Assembly: GCA_035632315.1 (NCBI GenBank) | Contig: DASQGZ010000033.1 | Span: 1-64,000, forward strand | DNA: 64,000 bases | Source: JAFDZW01 sp035632315 | GTDB lineage: Bacteria; Bacteroidota; Ignavibacteria; Palsa-1295 | Direction: 5' to 3' | Shown: positions 53,012 to 61,038 of the stretch, piece after piece | Layout: each line of letters starts with the position of its first letter | How positions within the stretch are numbered: the first letter of the stretch is position 1 | Position numbers and translations under genes: made by a program | Notes under the pieces: model-generated | What the model was told of the DNA's origin: nothing | The model's input: the letters and a program-made list of their open reading frames with translations, nothing else | Databases searched by the model: none

Positions 53012-53917
53012 ATGAAAAAAGCATTACCAACTTCCAAAAACTTTCTCGGTCTCGAAGCCGAGCATTCGTCGTATGCAGCAAGCAAGATCGTGATCGTTCA
53101 AGCACCGTACGAGAAAACCGTGAGCTACGGCAAAGGCACAGCGAAAGCTCCCGGAGCGATCATTAATGCGTCGCACTACGTAGAATTCTTTGATGATGAG
53201 TTCTTCGTAGAGCTTTGCTTCAAAGAGGGGATCGCCACACTTCCTCCGGTAGATTTTGGAAAACATTCGGGGAAAAAAGCACTTGCTATCCTTGAAAAAG
53301 CTGTCGCGGATGAAATAACAGCAGGCAAATTTGTCGTTACGCTCGGCGGCGAGCATTCGATTTCAACGGCTCCGATCGCCGCGCATTATAAACGATACCC
53401 GAAGATGTCAATTCTGCATTTCGATGCTCACTCCGATCTTCGGGATAGTTACAGCGGCACCTGTTATAGCCATGCCAGCTTTATGTCGCGTGTAGCAGAC
53501 GAAGTTAAATTTCCGATGGAGCGTGTTGTGCAAGTGGGCATTCGCGCTCAATGTATCGAAGAGTTCGAATTCATCAAACAGCACGGCATCAAGACATTTT
53601 ATGCAACGAACATTCGCCGCAGCAAGCATGGGGCGAAGTGGCAGGAAAGCGTGATCAACGCATTGCCGTCAGAGGAAATTTATATTACATTTGATGTCGA
53701 TTATTTCGACCCGTCAATTATGCCGACGACCGGAACGCCCGAGCCGGACGGATTTTTCTGGAATGAAACGATGGAGATTTTCCGTATGCTCAACAAGGCG
53801 GGAAAAAAGATCATCGGATTCGATGTAGTAGAATTAGTACCCGAGAAGAGCCAGCAACATGCAACGTATCTTGTTGCTAAGTTAGTCTATCGAATGTTGA
53901 ACTTTGCATACGCCTGA
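53012..53917 (+). CDS. agmatinase/arginase-family ureohydrolase
   Basis: About 301 residues from ATG 53012 (MKKALPTSKNF); the frame to 52982 lies in a repeat. Metal-site motifs are intact: LGGEHSIS, FDAHSDLRD, CYSHASF and ITFDVDYFDP, with the TGTPEPDG loop of agmatinases. The enzyme hydrolyses agmatine (to putrescine and urea) or a similar guanidine, using two Mn ions. Agmatinase is the likeliest identity, but the substrate is not proved. No adjacent polyamine genes. Confidence 0.82.
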   Translation: MKKALPTSKNFLGLEAEHSSYAASKIVIVQAPYEKTVSYGKGTAKAPGAIINASHYVEFFDDEFFVELCFKEGIATLPPVDFGKHSGKKALAILEKAVADEITAGKFVVTLGGEHSISTAPIAAHYKRYPKMSILHFDAHSDLRDSYSGTCYSHASFMSRVADEVKFPMERVVQVGIRAQCIEEFEFIKQHGIKTFYATNIRRSKHGAKWQESVINALPSEEIYITFDVDYFDPSIMPTTGTPEPDGFFWNETMEIFRMLNKAGKKIIGFDVVELVPEKSQQHATYLVAKLVYRMLNFAYA

Positions 53918-53925
53918 ACTTGGAT

Positions 53926-54001
53926 TTATCGGATGTTTTGGGATGATTCGCATCATCGACATCATCGATCCGAATCATCCGACAGTATCCAATACATCCG
54001 A
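53926..54001. terminator. imperfect inverted repeat between convergent genes
   Basis: tcggatgttttgggatgattcg on the left and cgaatcatccgacagtatcc with atacatccga on the right are near reverse complements, around catcatcgacatcatc. It lies between the convergent agmatinase and OppD genes and may stop both transcripts. Confidence 0.45.
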
Positions 54002-54002
54002 G

Positions 54003-55004
54003 TTACGCTTCTACTAAATGCTCTGGCCGTTTTGCTTTAACGTCCTGCCAATGGTGGCATGCAACCCAATGTCCGCTCTCGTGCTCAATAAGAACCGGTT
54101 CCTGTGCGATACATTCTTCGGTAGCATACGGGCAGCGCGCCGCAAAATTACAACCCACAGGATAATTCGTCGGGACTGGGACTGTCCCTTCGATCGTCAT
54201 TAATCTTTCCGATTCCACATTTAATTTCGGTATCGAGCCAAGCAATCCGACCGTATAAGGGTGCATCGGATTAAAATAAATTTCATCCGCAGTCGAATAC
54301 TCAACAACGTGCGACGCATACATCACGACGACGTTATCGGCATGTTCTGCGATTACGCCGAGATCGTGAGTAATAATAATGACGCCCATTCCGAGTGATT
54401 CTTGCAGTGAAGCGATCAGTTCAAGAATTTGCGCCTGAACCGTTACATCAAGCGCTGTGGTCGGCTCGTCAGCGATAAGAATATCCGGATTGCATGCGAG
54501 GGCTATTGCGATCATCACGCGTTGGCGCATCCCGCCCGAAAGTTGATGCGGGTACTCGCCATAACGCTGTTCCGGCGCTGGGATGCCAACTTTCTGAAGC
54601 ATCTCGATCGCTCGTTTCTTTGCTTCTTCTTTGGAAACTTTCTGATGCAGCAAGATCGATTCTTCGATCTGATCGCCGACGGTAAAGACAGGGTTGAGCG
54701 ATGTCATCGGTTCCTGAAAGATCATTCCGATCTTATTACCGCGGATCGAGCGCATCTCATCTTCAGAGAGTTTCAGCAGGTCGCGTCCGTCAAATACTAT
54801 TTCGCCTCCAACGATCTTCCCCGGAGGATTTGGGATAAGCCGCATGATCGAAAGCGCCGTGACCGATTTTCCGCAGCCCGACTCGCCGACAACGCCGAGC
54901 GTTTGCTTGCGATCGACCGTATATGATACGTCATCGACAGCTTTGGCAACACCGTCGTCAGTATAGAAATAGGTTTTGAGATGTTTGACTTCTAAGAGAG
55001 CCAT
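54003..55004 (-). CDS. peptide/nickel ABC transporter ATP-binding protein (OppD/DppD-like)
   Basis: A 333-residue ATPase with Walker A GESGCGKS, signature LSGGMRQRVMIAIAL, Walker B ILIADEPTTALD and the D-loop. The C-terminal oligopeptide domain has PVGCNFAARCPYATEECIAQEP with cysteines spaced as in OppD-type cysteine motifs. It powers uptake of peptides or similar solutes at the inner membrane. Last gene of the three-gene operon; an OppF-type partner ATPase is absent locally. Confidence 0.9.
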   Translation of the reverse strand: MALLEVKHLKTYFYTDDGVAKAVDDVSYTVDRKQTLGVVGESGCGKSVTALSIMRLIPNPPGKIVGGEIVFDGRDLLKLSEDEMRSIRGNKIGMIFQEPMTSLNPVFTVGDQIEESILLHQKVSKEEAKKRAIEMLQKVGIPAPEQRYGEYPHQLSGGMRQRVMIAIALACNPDILIADEPTTALDVTVQAQILELIASLQESLGMGVIIITHDLGVIAEHADNVVVMYASHVVEYSTADEIYFNPMHPYTVGLLGSIPKLNVESERLMTIEGTVPVPTNYPVGCNFAARCPYATEECIAQEPVLIEHESGHWVACHHWQDVKAKRPEHLVEA

Positions 55005-55034
55005 TTGGTATTTTGAATCGAATAAAATTGAGAA

Positions 55035-56111
55035 TTAGCGTTTAAGCTTCGGATCGAACGCGTCGCGCAGCCCGTCGCCGAAGAGGTTGAACGCAAAAAC
55101 GGCGAGCATAATTGCCAAAGCCGGAAAGATCGTCAGACCCCAATTAGTGCCCGCAGCGATATAACCATATCCGTCATAGATCATTTGTCCCCATGTCGAA
55201 GTCGGCGGTTGAACACCCAGTCCCAGGAAGGATAGTGACGCTTCATAAATAATTGCCGTCGCAAAACCGGCCGTTGCGATCACTATGATCGGCCCGATGG
55301 CATTCGGCAGGACATGGCGAAAGATCGTTCTGAGACTTCCGAGCCCAAGTGCACGCGTTGCCTCGACATATTCGGTTTCTCGTAGAGAGAAAAATTGTCC
55401 GCGAACAATGCGCGTCATATCTGGCCATCCCGTAATGCCGATCGCAACTACGGTCTGAATAAAACCGAGACCGAGTGCGATCGAGATCGCGATGACGAGT
55501 AATATCGTCGGGATCGACCAAAAAACATTTGTCAGCCAATTAATGACCTCATCAACCCAGCCGCGATAAAAACCTGCGAGCGCTCCGAGAAACACCCCAA
55601 CGACAATGCTGAGCAATTCCGAAAAGAATGCGACCGTCAGCGACACACGAGCGCCGTAGATGAGCCGCGAAAGCACATCACGCCCGTACCGGTCTGTTCC
55701 TAGAACATAGAGCGGCTCTACATGCCACTGGCTGCTTGATGAGCCGGCAAGTTTTGAGATCGGGATGTGAAGAGAATTTCCTTCATCACTCACATAAAAA
55801 ACATCGTTTCCTTTTACTTCATAGCTTTGGATCGGGATCGGGACAGGACCTTGTCCAGGAATATCATTCGTACGCAAGAGCATATTTCCCCTGAAACCGC
55901 TTGACTTCGTAGAATACTCGAGTATTTGTAAGTTCGGATCAGCGGGTGCGAGAAGTCCTGCAAACAAAGCGACGAGAATAATAAGAATGGTCACATAAAA
56001 CCCTGCCATTGCAAGTTTGTTACGCTTCAGGCGTTTCCAGGAATAATACCAAAGCGAGCGAGGCGTGTCGTTCTTTACTTTGATGTTACTATCGAGCGCA
56101 ATACCTCTCAT
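55035..56111 (-). CDS. peptide ABC transporter permease (OppC/DppC-like)
   Basis: A 358-residue permease. The N-terminal helix (LAMAGFYVTILIILVALFAGLLAP), then the usual C-type core with the EAA-like segment SLRETEYVEATRALGLGSLRTIFRHVLPNAIGPI and closing helices. Between the first helix and LGTDRYGRDVLSR there is an insert of roughly 70 residues (about 65-135) with KGNDVFYVSDEGNSLHIPI, larger than usual. The role of this periplasmic insert is unknown. Its start overlaps the OppB stop by four bases. Confidence 0.88.
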   Translation of the reverse strand: MRGIALDSNIKVKNDTPRSLWYYSWKRLKRNKLAMAGFYVTILIILVALFAGLLAPADPNLQILEYSTKSSGFRGNMLLRTNDIPGQGPVPIPIQSYEVKGNDVFYVSDEGNSLHIPISKLAGSSSSQWHVEPLYVLGTDRYGRDVLSRLIYGARVSLTVAFFSELLSIVVGVFLGALAGFYRGWVDEVINWLTNVFWSIPTILLVIAISIALGLGFIQTVVAIGITGWPDMTRIVRGQFFSLRETEYVEATRALGLGSLRTIFRHVLPNAIGPIIVIATAGFATAIIYEASLSFLGLGVQPPTSTWGQMIYDGYGYIAAGTNWGLTIFPALAIMLAVFAFNLFGDGLRDAFDPKLKR

Positions 56112-57073
56112 TTGCTTCCGGAGAGTTTTACTTTTGGATCGAGGAGGGCATAAACAATATCAACGACGTAGTTTATAACGACGAACACGACTGCGGCGAA
56201 CAATACTGTTCCTTGAATGGTCGGAAAATCAGATCGCGGGATCGCATCAAACCCAAGCGCTCCGATGCCGGGCCAATTAAAAATATATTCGATGAAAAAG
56301 GCGCCTGTCAGCAGCGATGCCAGCCACGAGCCGACCGTCGTCACGACAGGATTCAACGCATTTCGAAGTGCGTGGTGAAGGATCACTTTTCTGGTAGTCA
56401 GGCCTTTTGCTTTTGCAGTTCGGATATAATCGCTCGTCAGAACGTCCATCATGCTCGAACGAGTCACACGTGCAATGATCGAGATCGGCCGCAGTGCCAG
56501 CGTGATCATCGGCAGGGCAAGATACTCCCAGTGATACGCCCAAAATGCGTACCATTTCGAATCGTCCTGAATAATGTAACCCGAGATCGGAAATATTTGC
56601 AAGAGGGAGCCGAACGCGATGATCATCAGCAGTCCGAATACGAACGACGGAACAGATATACCGACGAGAGCGAAGACTCGCGATGTGTTATCCAGCAGTG
56701 AATTCGATTTGACTGCCGAAATAATTCCGATCCCGATCCCGAGGATCGTTGCAATCACCATTGCACTGATCGTCAGAATTGCAGTAGCAGGAAGCCGTTC
56801 TTTAATGCTATCCCAGACCGGACGATTCGAAGAGAACGATCGGCCGAGATCACCGGAGGCTGTCTTTGTCAAAAAACTTACATACCGCTGCCACACCGGC
56901 AGATCAAGACCGAGTTCGTGACGGATAGCGGCTTGCGTGCTTAGGTCTGCTCGCTGTCCCTGCATCATTCTGGCGGGGTCGGGGAGCAAATTCATTACAA
57001 AAAAGATAACGCTCATCACTCCGAAAATGATGAGGATCGAATAGAAAAATCGCCGTATGGTAAATTGGATCAT
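56108..57073 (-). CDS. peptide ABC transporter permease (OppB/DppB-like)
   Basis: A 321-residue permease with six helices. It opens FTIRRFFYSILIIFGVMSVIFFVMN; the periplasmic motif MMQGQRADLSTQAAIRHELGLDLPVWQRY and the EAA-like loop LTSDYIRTAKAKGLTTRKVILHHALRNALNPVV are as in DppB/OppB. First gene of the operon oppB-oppC-oppD. No substrate-binding protein gene adjoins, so the cognate solute is unknown. Divergent from the cobalamin riboswitch locus. Confidence 0.9.
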   Translation of the reverse strand: MIQFTIRRFFYSILIIFGVMSVIFFVMNLLPDPARMMQGQRADLSTQAAIRHELGLDLPVWQRYVSFLTKTASGDLGRSFSSNRPVWDSIKERLPATAILTISAMVIATILGIGIGIISAVKSNSLLDNTSRVFALVGISVPSFVFGLLMIIAFGSLLQIFPISGYIIQDDSKWYAFWAYHWEYLALPMITLALRPISIIARVTRSSMMDVLTSDYIRTAKAKGLTTRKVILHHALRNALNPVVTTVGSWLASLLTGAFFIEYIFNWPGIGALGFDAIPRSDFPTIQGTVLFAAVVFVVINYVVDIVYALLDPKVKLSGSK

Positions 57074-57138
57074 TCTCCGCTTGCGAGAGAGATATTACGC
57101 AAATTTACAAACTCAGCAGAGTTTCGGTTTCAAATCCG

Positions 57139-57146
57139 TATATTTG
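57139..57146 (+). promoter_or_regulatory. possible -7 box (TATATTTG) for the cobalamin locus
   Basis: TATATTTG matches the Bacteroidota TAnnTTTG element and lies about 20 bases before the riboswitch begins. A clear TTTG at the -33 spacing is not seen, so the call is tentative. Confidence 0.35.
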
Positions 57147-57168
57147 CAACCCGAAGTTCATTTTATTT

Positions 57169-57298
57169 GTGCAAGGTGTCCGCAGTGAAGTTCATGCTGC
57201 TGCGGATGAAAAGGGAATCCGGTCATAAGTCCGGAGCTGACCCGCAACTGTAGCTCTTATAGAATCATATAAGAGGAGCCAGGAGACCTGCCTTGTAC
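57169..57298 (+). ncRNA. cobalamin (B12) riboswitch
   Basis: Arms gtgcaagg (57169-57176) and ccttgtac (57291-57298) close the element. Inside are the conserved cores aagggaatccggt (57211-57223), gagctgacccgcaactgta and the B12 box gccaggagacctgcc (57278-57292). These match the cobalamin riboswitch consensus in order. It binds a cobalamin and lowers expression of the downstream uptake genes. Confidence 0.93.
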
Positions 57299-57350
57299 TG
57301 AAATCATCACCGCCTTCGAGGAATGAGGCAGGAGTGCATATTGAGTGTCG

Positions 57351-57373
57351 AACATGCTTTCTGCATGTTTTTT
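57351..57373 (+). terminator. hairpin with T-run in the riboswitch expression platform
   Basis: Stem aacatgc (57351-57357) and gcatgtt (57363-57369), loop tttct, with six T at 57368-57373. It is a plausible intrinsic terminator between aptamer and receptor gene. Confidence 0.6.
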
Positions 57374-57412
57374 AAACGCTCCTGCGCTTTCCTCGTTGGC
57401 GCAGGAGCGTTT
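57374..57412 (+). promoter_or_regulatory. 14-bp hairpin occluding the ribosome-binding site of the receptor gene
   Basis: Left arm aaacgctcctgcgc (57374-57387) and right arm gcgcaggagcgttt (57399-57412) are perfectly complementary; the ATG begins at 57413. The Shine-Dalgarno aggag (57403-57407) is inside the right arm, so translation would need the hairpin to open. Confidence 0.7.
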
Positions 57413-59356
57413 ATGTTTTATCGGATTCTTACTGTTGCTGTTCTAATAATCTCCGTTCGGCTGGATGCCCAGCCTCTACGTCGTTATAGCGCAGGAGAGA
57501 TCACAGTCCTCGATTCGAATAAGAACGTTTCCAAAGGTATTGTATCGGTCACGGTCCCATCTGCGGAGCTGCAACAAATCTCCGGTTCGAACTTGCTCTC
57601 TTCTGTCAGTGAACTGTATCCGTCGCTTTCGGTCAGAAGTTACGGGCCGATCGGGGCGATCGCGCTCGCAAGTTTTCGCGGACTTCCGGCGGAATATATC
57701 AGCCTTGAATGGAACGGGATAAATATCACGAACGCACAGAACAACTTGACCGATCTTGGGCTGATGGATCTGAATGTCATTGGCTCGGTAACTCTTTCGA
57801 GCAGCGCATCAAATTCGGGGACTATATCCGAGTCGGGCAATGCAACGATCGGAATTGGTCTTCCAATGATGAGTCCAGTTTCATCTTCTGTTCAGATCGG
57901 CAGCGAAGTGACAAGTTATAATAATACTATTCATGCAGCAGAAGTAACAACATATACAAGAATTTCCGAGCACATCACAAATAACCTTACACTCGGTATT
58001 GCGGGATCGCTCACGTCATCGAATGGGAATTATCCATTTGTTCAACAAGGGACAAATGTATCGGTACTTCGGGAGAATAACGACGCTCACCTGGCGAATG
58101 CGACGATCAATATACAATATGTTCCTGCAGATAACATTCGGCTGACCGGCACGTCGTTCTATACGAAAGCAGATCGCGGCTCACCGGCTGCAGTAACAAT
58201 TGATTACCGCGGAGCGAGTGATTTCAATGCACGACTCTTCGATGAGATCTATCTCGTTGGGATGACACTCGAACATTCGCCGTCAACAGATTTTTCTTAT
58301 ACTGTGAAAACTGCGTTTCATTCTTCGTTCGAAACATACGACAATCCTGCAAAATCCATCGCGGACAGATACTCGAATAGGCAATTAACATTTTCGCTCG
58401 ACGGCGTTTCGCATTCTACGGAACATATTGACTATTTGACCGCTGTATCGTTCGATCGATATACGATCGAAAGCAACGAGCATGCTCCTCCAACACAAGG
58501 GTCGGATATTTTTCGAAATACATACCGCGCAAATGTTGGGATGAGATTAACAGAGGGAATATTTCAATCGACTGGATATATAAAAGTCGAAAAGAATTCC
58601 GATCAGAGCGATCCGCAAATTCTGCCGCAACTCACTGCAAAGATTAACCTGCCGGGATACAATACGACATTTGGAGCATCATATACAAGGTTATATCACG
58701 AACCGACGTTCAACGAACTCTATTGGAAAAGCGGAGGAATTCCTGACTTAAAGCCCGAGAGCGGCGATGCACTCGAGCTCGTCACCGATGTCCAGCCAGC
58801 CGATCGAATATCCATGAAAGCTGCTGTTTTTTACAATGCTCTTCGCGATCAGATCATTTGGCAATTAGATTCCGACGGCGTCTGGCGTCCAAACGAATTG
58901 CAAGCATCGAGAACATACGGAGTCGAGTTGTCTTCGCAGGCTGAAACAAATTTCGGCGAATCAGTTTCAGCGGGCATTCGCATTGCATTTACCTACCAAC
59001 GTTCTGAGAACCAGACACCCAACTCGTTGTATTTTGGCAAAGAACTTCCGTATGCGACGCCGCTAAGATGGAACATTGCGCTCGTGCCGAGAATAAAAGA
59101 TGTCGGCGAGCTGACGTTGTATTACAATTATCGTTGGCACCGTTACCCAACATACGCAGCGAATCCTTCCGATAAGCTACCGGCGGCAGGGGTTGCAAAC
59201 GTGACGTTCAAAATGGTACCACTCGTGCTCATTTCAGGGTTGAAACTCGTCCCGTCATGTGCGATCACCAATCTCTTCGACACACAGTACGACGAGATAC
59301 CAAACTATCCTATGCCCGGGCGCGAATACAAACTTGGAGTTGAATTCACTTACTAA
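57413..59356 (+). CDS. btuB: TonB-dependent outer-membrane receptor (BtuB-like cobalamin transporter)
   Basis: About 647 residues from ATG 57413 (MFYRILTVAVLIISVRLDAQ signal). The frame upstream to 57323 crosses the hairpins and is rejected. The plug domain (SVTVPSAELQQISGSNLLSSV ... IALASFRGLPAEYISLEWNGI) and a barrel ending in an aromatic residue (LGVEFTY) mark a TonB-dependent receptor. The B12 riboswitch directly upstream indicates cobalamin or cobinamide as substrate. It is the outer-membrane component of the cassette. Confidence 0.88.
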   Translation: MFYRILTVAVLIISVRLDAQPLRRYSAGEITVLDSNKNVSKGIVSVTVPSAELQQISGSNLLSSVSELYPSLSVRSYGPIGAIALASFRGLPAEYISLEWNGINITNAQNNLTDLGLMDLNVIGSVTLSSSASNSGTISESGNATIGIGLPMMSPVSSSVQIGSEVTSYNNTIHAAEVTTYTRISEHITNNLTLGIAGSLTSSNGNYPFVQQGTNVSVLRENNDAHLANATINIQYVPADNIRLTGTSFYTKADRGSPAAVTIDYRGASDFNARLFDEIYLVGMTLEHSPSTDFSYTVKTAFHSSFETYDNPAKSIADRYSNRQLTFSLDGVSHSTEHIDYLTAVSFDRYTIESNEHAPPTQGSDIFRNTYRANVGMRLTEGIFQSTGYIKVEKNSDQSDPQILPQLTAKINLPGYNTTFGASYTRLYHEPTFNELYWKSGGIPDLKPESGDALELVTDVQPADRISMKAAVFYNALRDQIIWQLDSDGVWRPNELQASRTYGVELSSQAETNFGESVSAGIRIAFTYQRSENQTPNSLYFGKELPYATPLRWNIALVPRIKDVGELTLYYNYRWHRYPTYAANPSDKLPAAGVANVTFKMVPLVLISGLKLVPSCAITNLFDTQYDEIPNYPMPGREYKLGVEFTY

Positions 59357-59368
59357 ATCATCACAACA

Positions 59369-60379
59369 ATGAAAAACTATCTTCTTCTTCTTCTTTTCAG
59401 TTCTCTTGCGCTGGCATCGTGCGAGAGCACGACTCAGCCCGGGAATAATTCTACTTCCGGAAAAGGGGACCGCATGTTTATTCTCGATCAGGGGGATTTT
59501 AATCATCATAATGCCCATATTGATGCCCAAAATTGGACTACAAATACATTGACGACCGATCTCATCGATCCGTTTGGCGATTCAGGGAATGACCTGCAAT
59601 ATCTCAATAAGAAGCTCTATGCAGTCCTCGACAATTCCGATAAGATCGTAGTCATCAACCCCGACTCTACCGCCGACCATCATAGCATTTACTTCCCAAG
59701 CGGTGCCACTCCCGGAAAAATTGTTGCAATTTCTTCGACGACCGCTGTGGTGACGGATATCTATTTGCCAACAATGTACGTCGTCAATCTTTCGACTGAT
59801 TCCGTTATTGGAACATTCAACGTCGGTGCCGGACAAAGCTGGCTGGCTGTATTAGGAGGCAAACTTTTTGCCACCACAGAATCGAATGAGATTATATCGA
59901 TTGACCCGACCCTGAAGACAGTTAGTAAAGAAAAATGGATCGGAGAGAATCCATTTGAATTAGCTGCGGATTCGATAAACAACAAACTGATAGTGATGAC
60001 TTATGGGGCATACAGCCCGCGAACGGACGGGAAAATTTTATGGGTAAACCCGAGTACGTTGTCAGTTGAGGATTCCATGAGTATCGATACAAATAGATAT
60101 ATAAACCAACTTGTTGTTGCCGGTTCTAAATTATACGTTCTTTTCGGAGACGGCGTAAAAGTGATCGATCTTGCAAGCCACGCGCTGACAACTGATCCGT
60201 TGTTTGCGAAAACATATTTTGGTGGCTACTTCGACCCAGTGGATAATCTATTATATCTTGGCACAGCGAAGGATCTGCAGAACAATGATGTTGTCGATGT
60301 GTTTGATATGAGCACGCATTCGCTCAAGAAAACGTTGAATGTGGGTATCGCTCCGGCGTTCTTTGCTCCGGTGCGTTAG
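59369..60379 (+). CDS. BtuG-like surface lipoprotein (beta-propeller, YncE/DUF5074-like)
   Basis: A 336-residue lipoprotein; signal ends in SLALASC. The mature chain reads as repeated propeller blades (GDRMFILDQGDFN, LQYLNKKLYAVLDNSDKIVVINPDS, TAVVTDIYLPTMYVVNLSTDSVIGTF, GKLFATTESNEIISIDP, NKLIVMTYGAY, KLYVLFGDGVKVIDL). Bacteroides BtuG is a cobalamin-binding propeller lipoprotein that caps BtuB. Position 13 bases after the receptor gene under a B12 riboswitch supports the same role, but binding residues were not compared. Confidence 0.72.
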   Translation: MKNYLLLLLFSSLALASCESTTQPGNNSTSGKGDRMFILDQGDFNHHNAHIDAQNWTTNTLTTDLIDPFGDSGNDLQYLNKKLYAVLDNSDKIVVINPDSTADHHSIYFPSGATPGKIVAISSTTAVVTDIYLPTMYVVNLSTDSVIGTFNVGAGQSWLAVLGGKLFATTESNEIISIDPTLKTVSKEKWIGENPFELAADSINNKLIVMTYGAYSPRTDGKILWVNPSTLSVEDSMSIDTNRYINQLVVAGSKLYVLFGDGVKVIDLASHALTTDPLFAKTYFGGYFDPVDNLLYLGTAKDLQNNDVVDVFDMSTHSLKKTLNVGIAPAFFAPVR

Positions 60380-60404
60380 GTTTCGTTCGTATTTTTGTAG
60401 AAAC

Positions 60405-60956
60405 ATGAAAAAAGTTAATTCACAAAGCAGGCAGGAATTCTTACTGGCACTCGTGCTGGTCGTTGCGGCAGTCGGGACGCGGCTGCTCTTCGCGGCAGTT
60501 GGGATGCATAATTTCAACGCCGTTTATGGAGCAACGATCTTTGCCGGCGCCTGCCTGACACGTCATAAATGGGGCTATCTTGTTCCATTCGTCGCAATGC
60601 TCATTAGCGATGCGTTCCTCGGCTTTTACGATGCCGGACAAATGTCTGTCGTGTATGCGTCATTTGCTGTAATGCTTCTGATCGGTACACTCTATGCAAA
60701 AAAACCGTCTCTTCTTGCATTCACCGGAGTAACGATCGGCGGATCGGTCGCATTTTTTCTGTTGACGAACTTTGCACTCTGGCCATTCTACACTCAGTAC
60801 CCGCATACGTGGGGCGGGATCGTTGAAAGCTATACGTTGGCGCTGCCGTTCTTTAAGAATACGTTCGCGAGCACGATGCTCTTCAGCGCCATCTTATTCG
60901 GCGGCTACGAAGCGGCAAAAGTATTTGTCACAAAGAAAATTGTGGTTGCCGGTTGA
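60405..60956 (+). CDS. DUF6580 family putative inner-membrane transport protein
   Basis: About 183 residues from ATG 60405; a longer frame to 60339 overlaps the lipoprotein gene. Five to six hydrophobic segments and family-like stretches (FNAVYGATIFAGACLTRHKWGY; LISDAFLGFYD; LPFFKNTFASTMLFSAILFGGYEA) fit DUF6580. The compact all-helical build resembles solitary ECF S-components. Cys50 is the only cysteine. Third gene of the B12 cassette, so it may import cobalamin or a precursor across the inner membrane; not shown. Confidence 0.75.
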   Translation: MKKVNSQSRQEFLLALVLVVAAVGTRLLFAAVGMHNFNAVYGATIFAGACLTRHKWGYLVPFVAMLISDAFLGFYDAGQMSVVYASFAVMLLIGTLYAKKPSLLAFTGVTIGGSVAFFLLTNFALWPFYTQYPHTWGGIVESYTLALPFFKNTFASTMLFSAILFGGYEAAKVFVTKKIVVAG

Positions 60957-60982
60957 TGAATGCAGGGGATAGATAATTTGTT

Positions 60983-61015
60983 AAAAGGCTCCTCGGCAAT
61001 GGGAGCCTTTTTTTT
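60983..61015 (+). terminator. intrinsic terminator after the cobalamin cassette
   Basis: Stem aaaaggctcc (60983-60992) and ggagcctttt (61002-61011), followed by more T. It ends the three-gene cassette before carA. Confidence 0.85.
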
Positions 61016-61038
61016 TGAAATGAAATTGTGAAAAATAA

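Noticed and set aside
57323..57412. Upstream in-frame ATG for the TonB-dependent receptor at 57323.
   Set aside because: It would place both expression-platform hairpins inside the coding sequence and give a long odd N-terminus; ATG 57413 gives a standard signal peptide and a Shine-Dalgarno.
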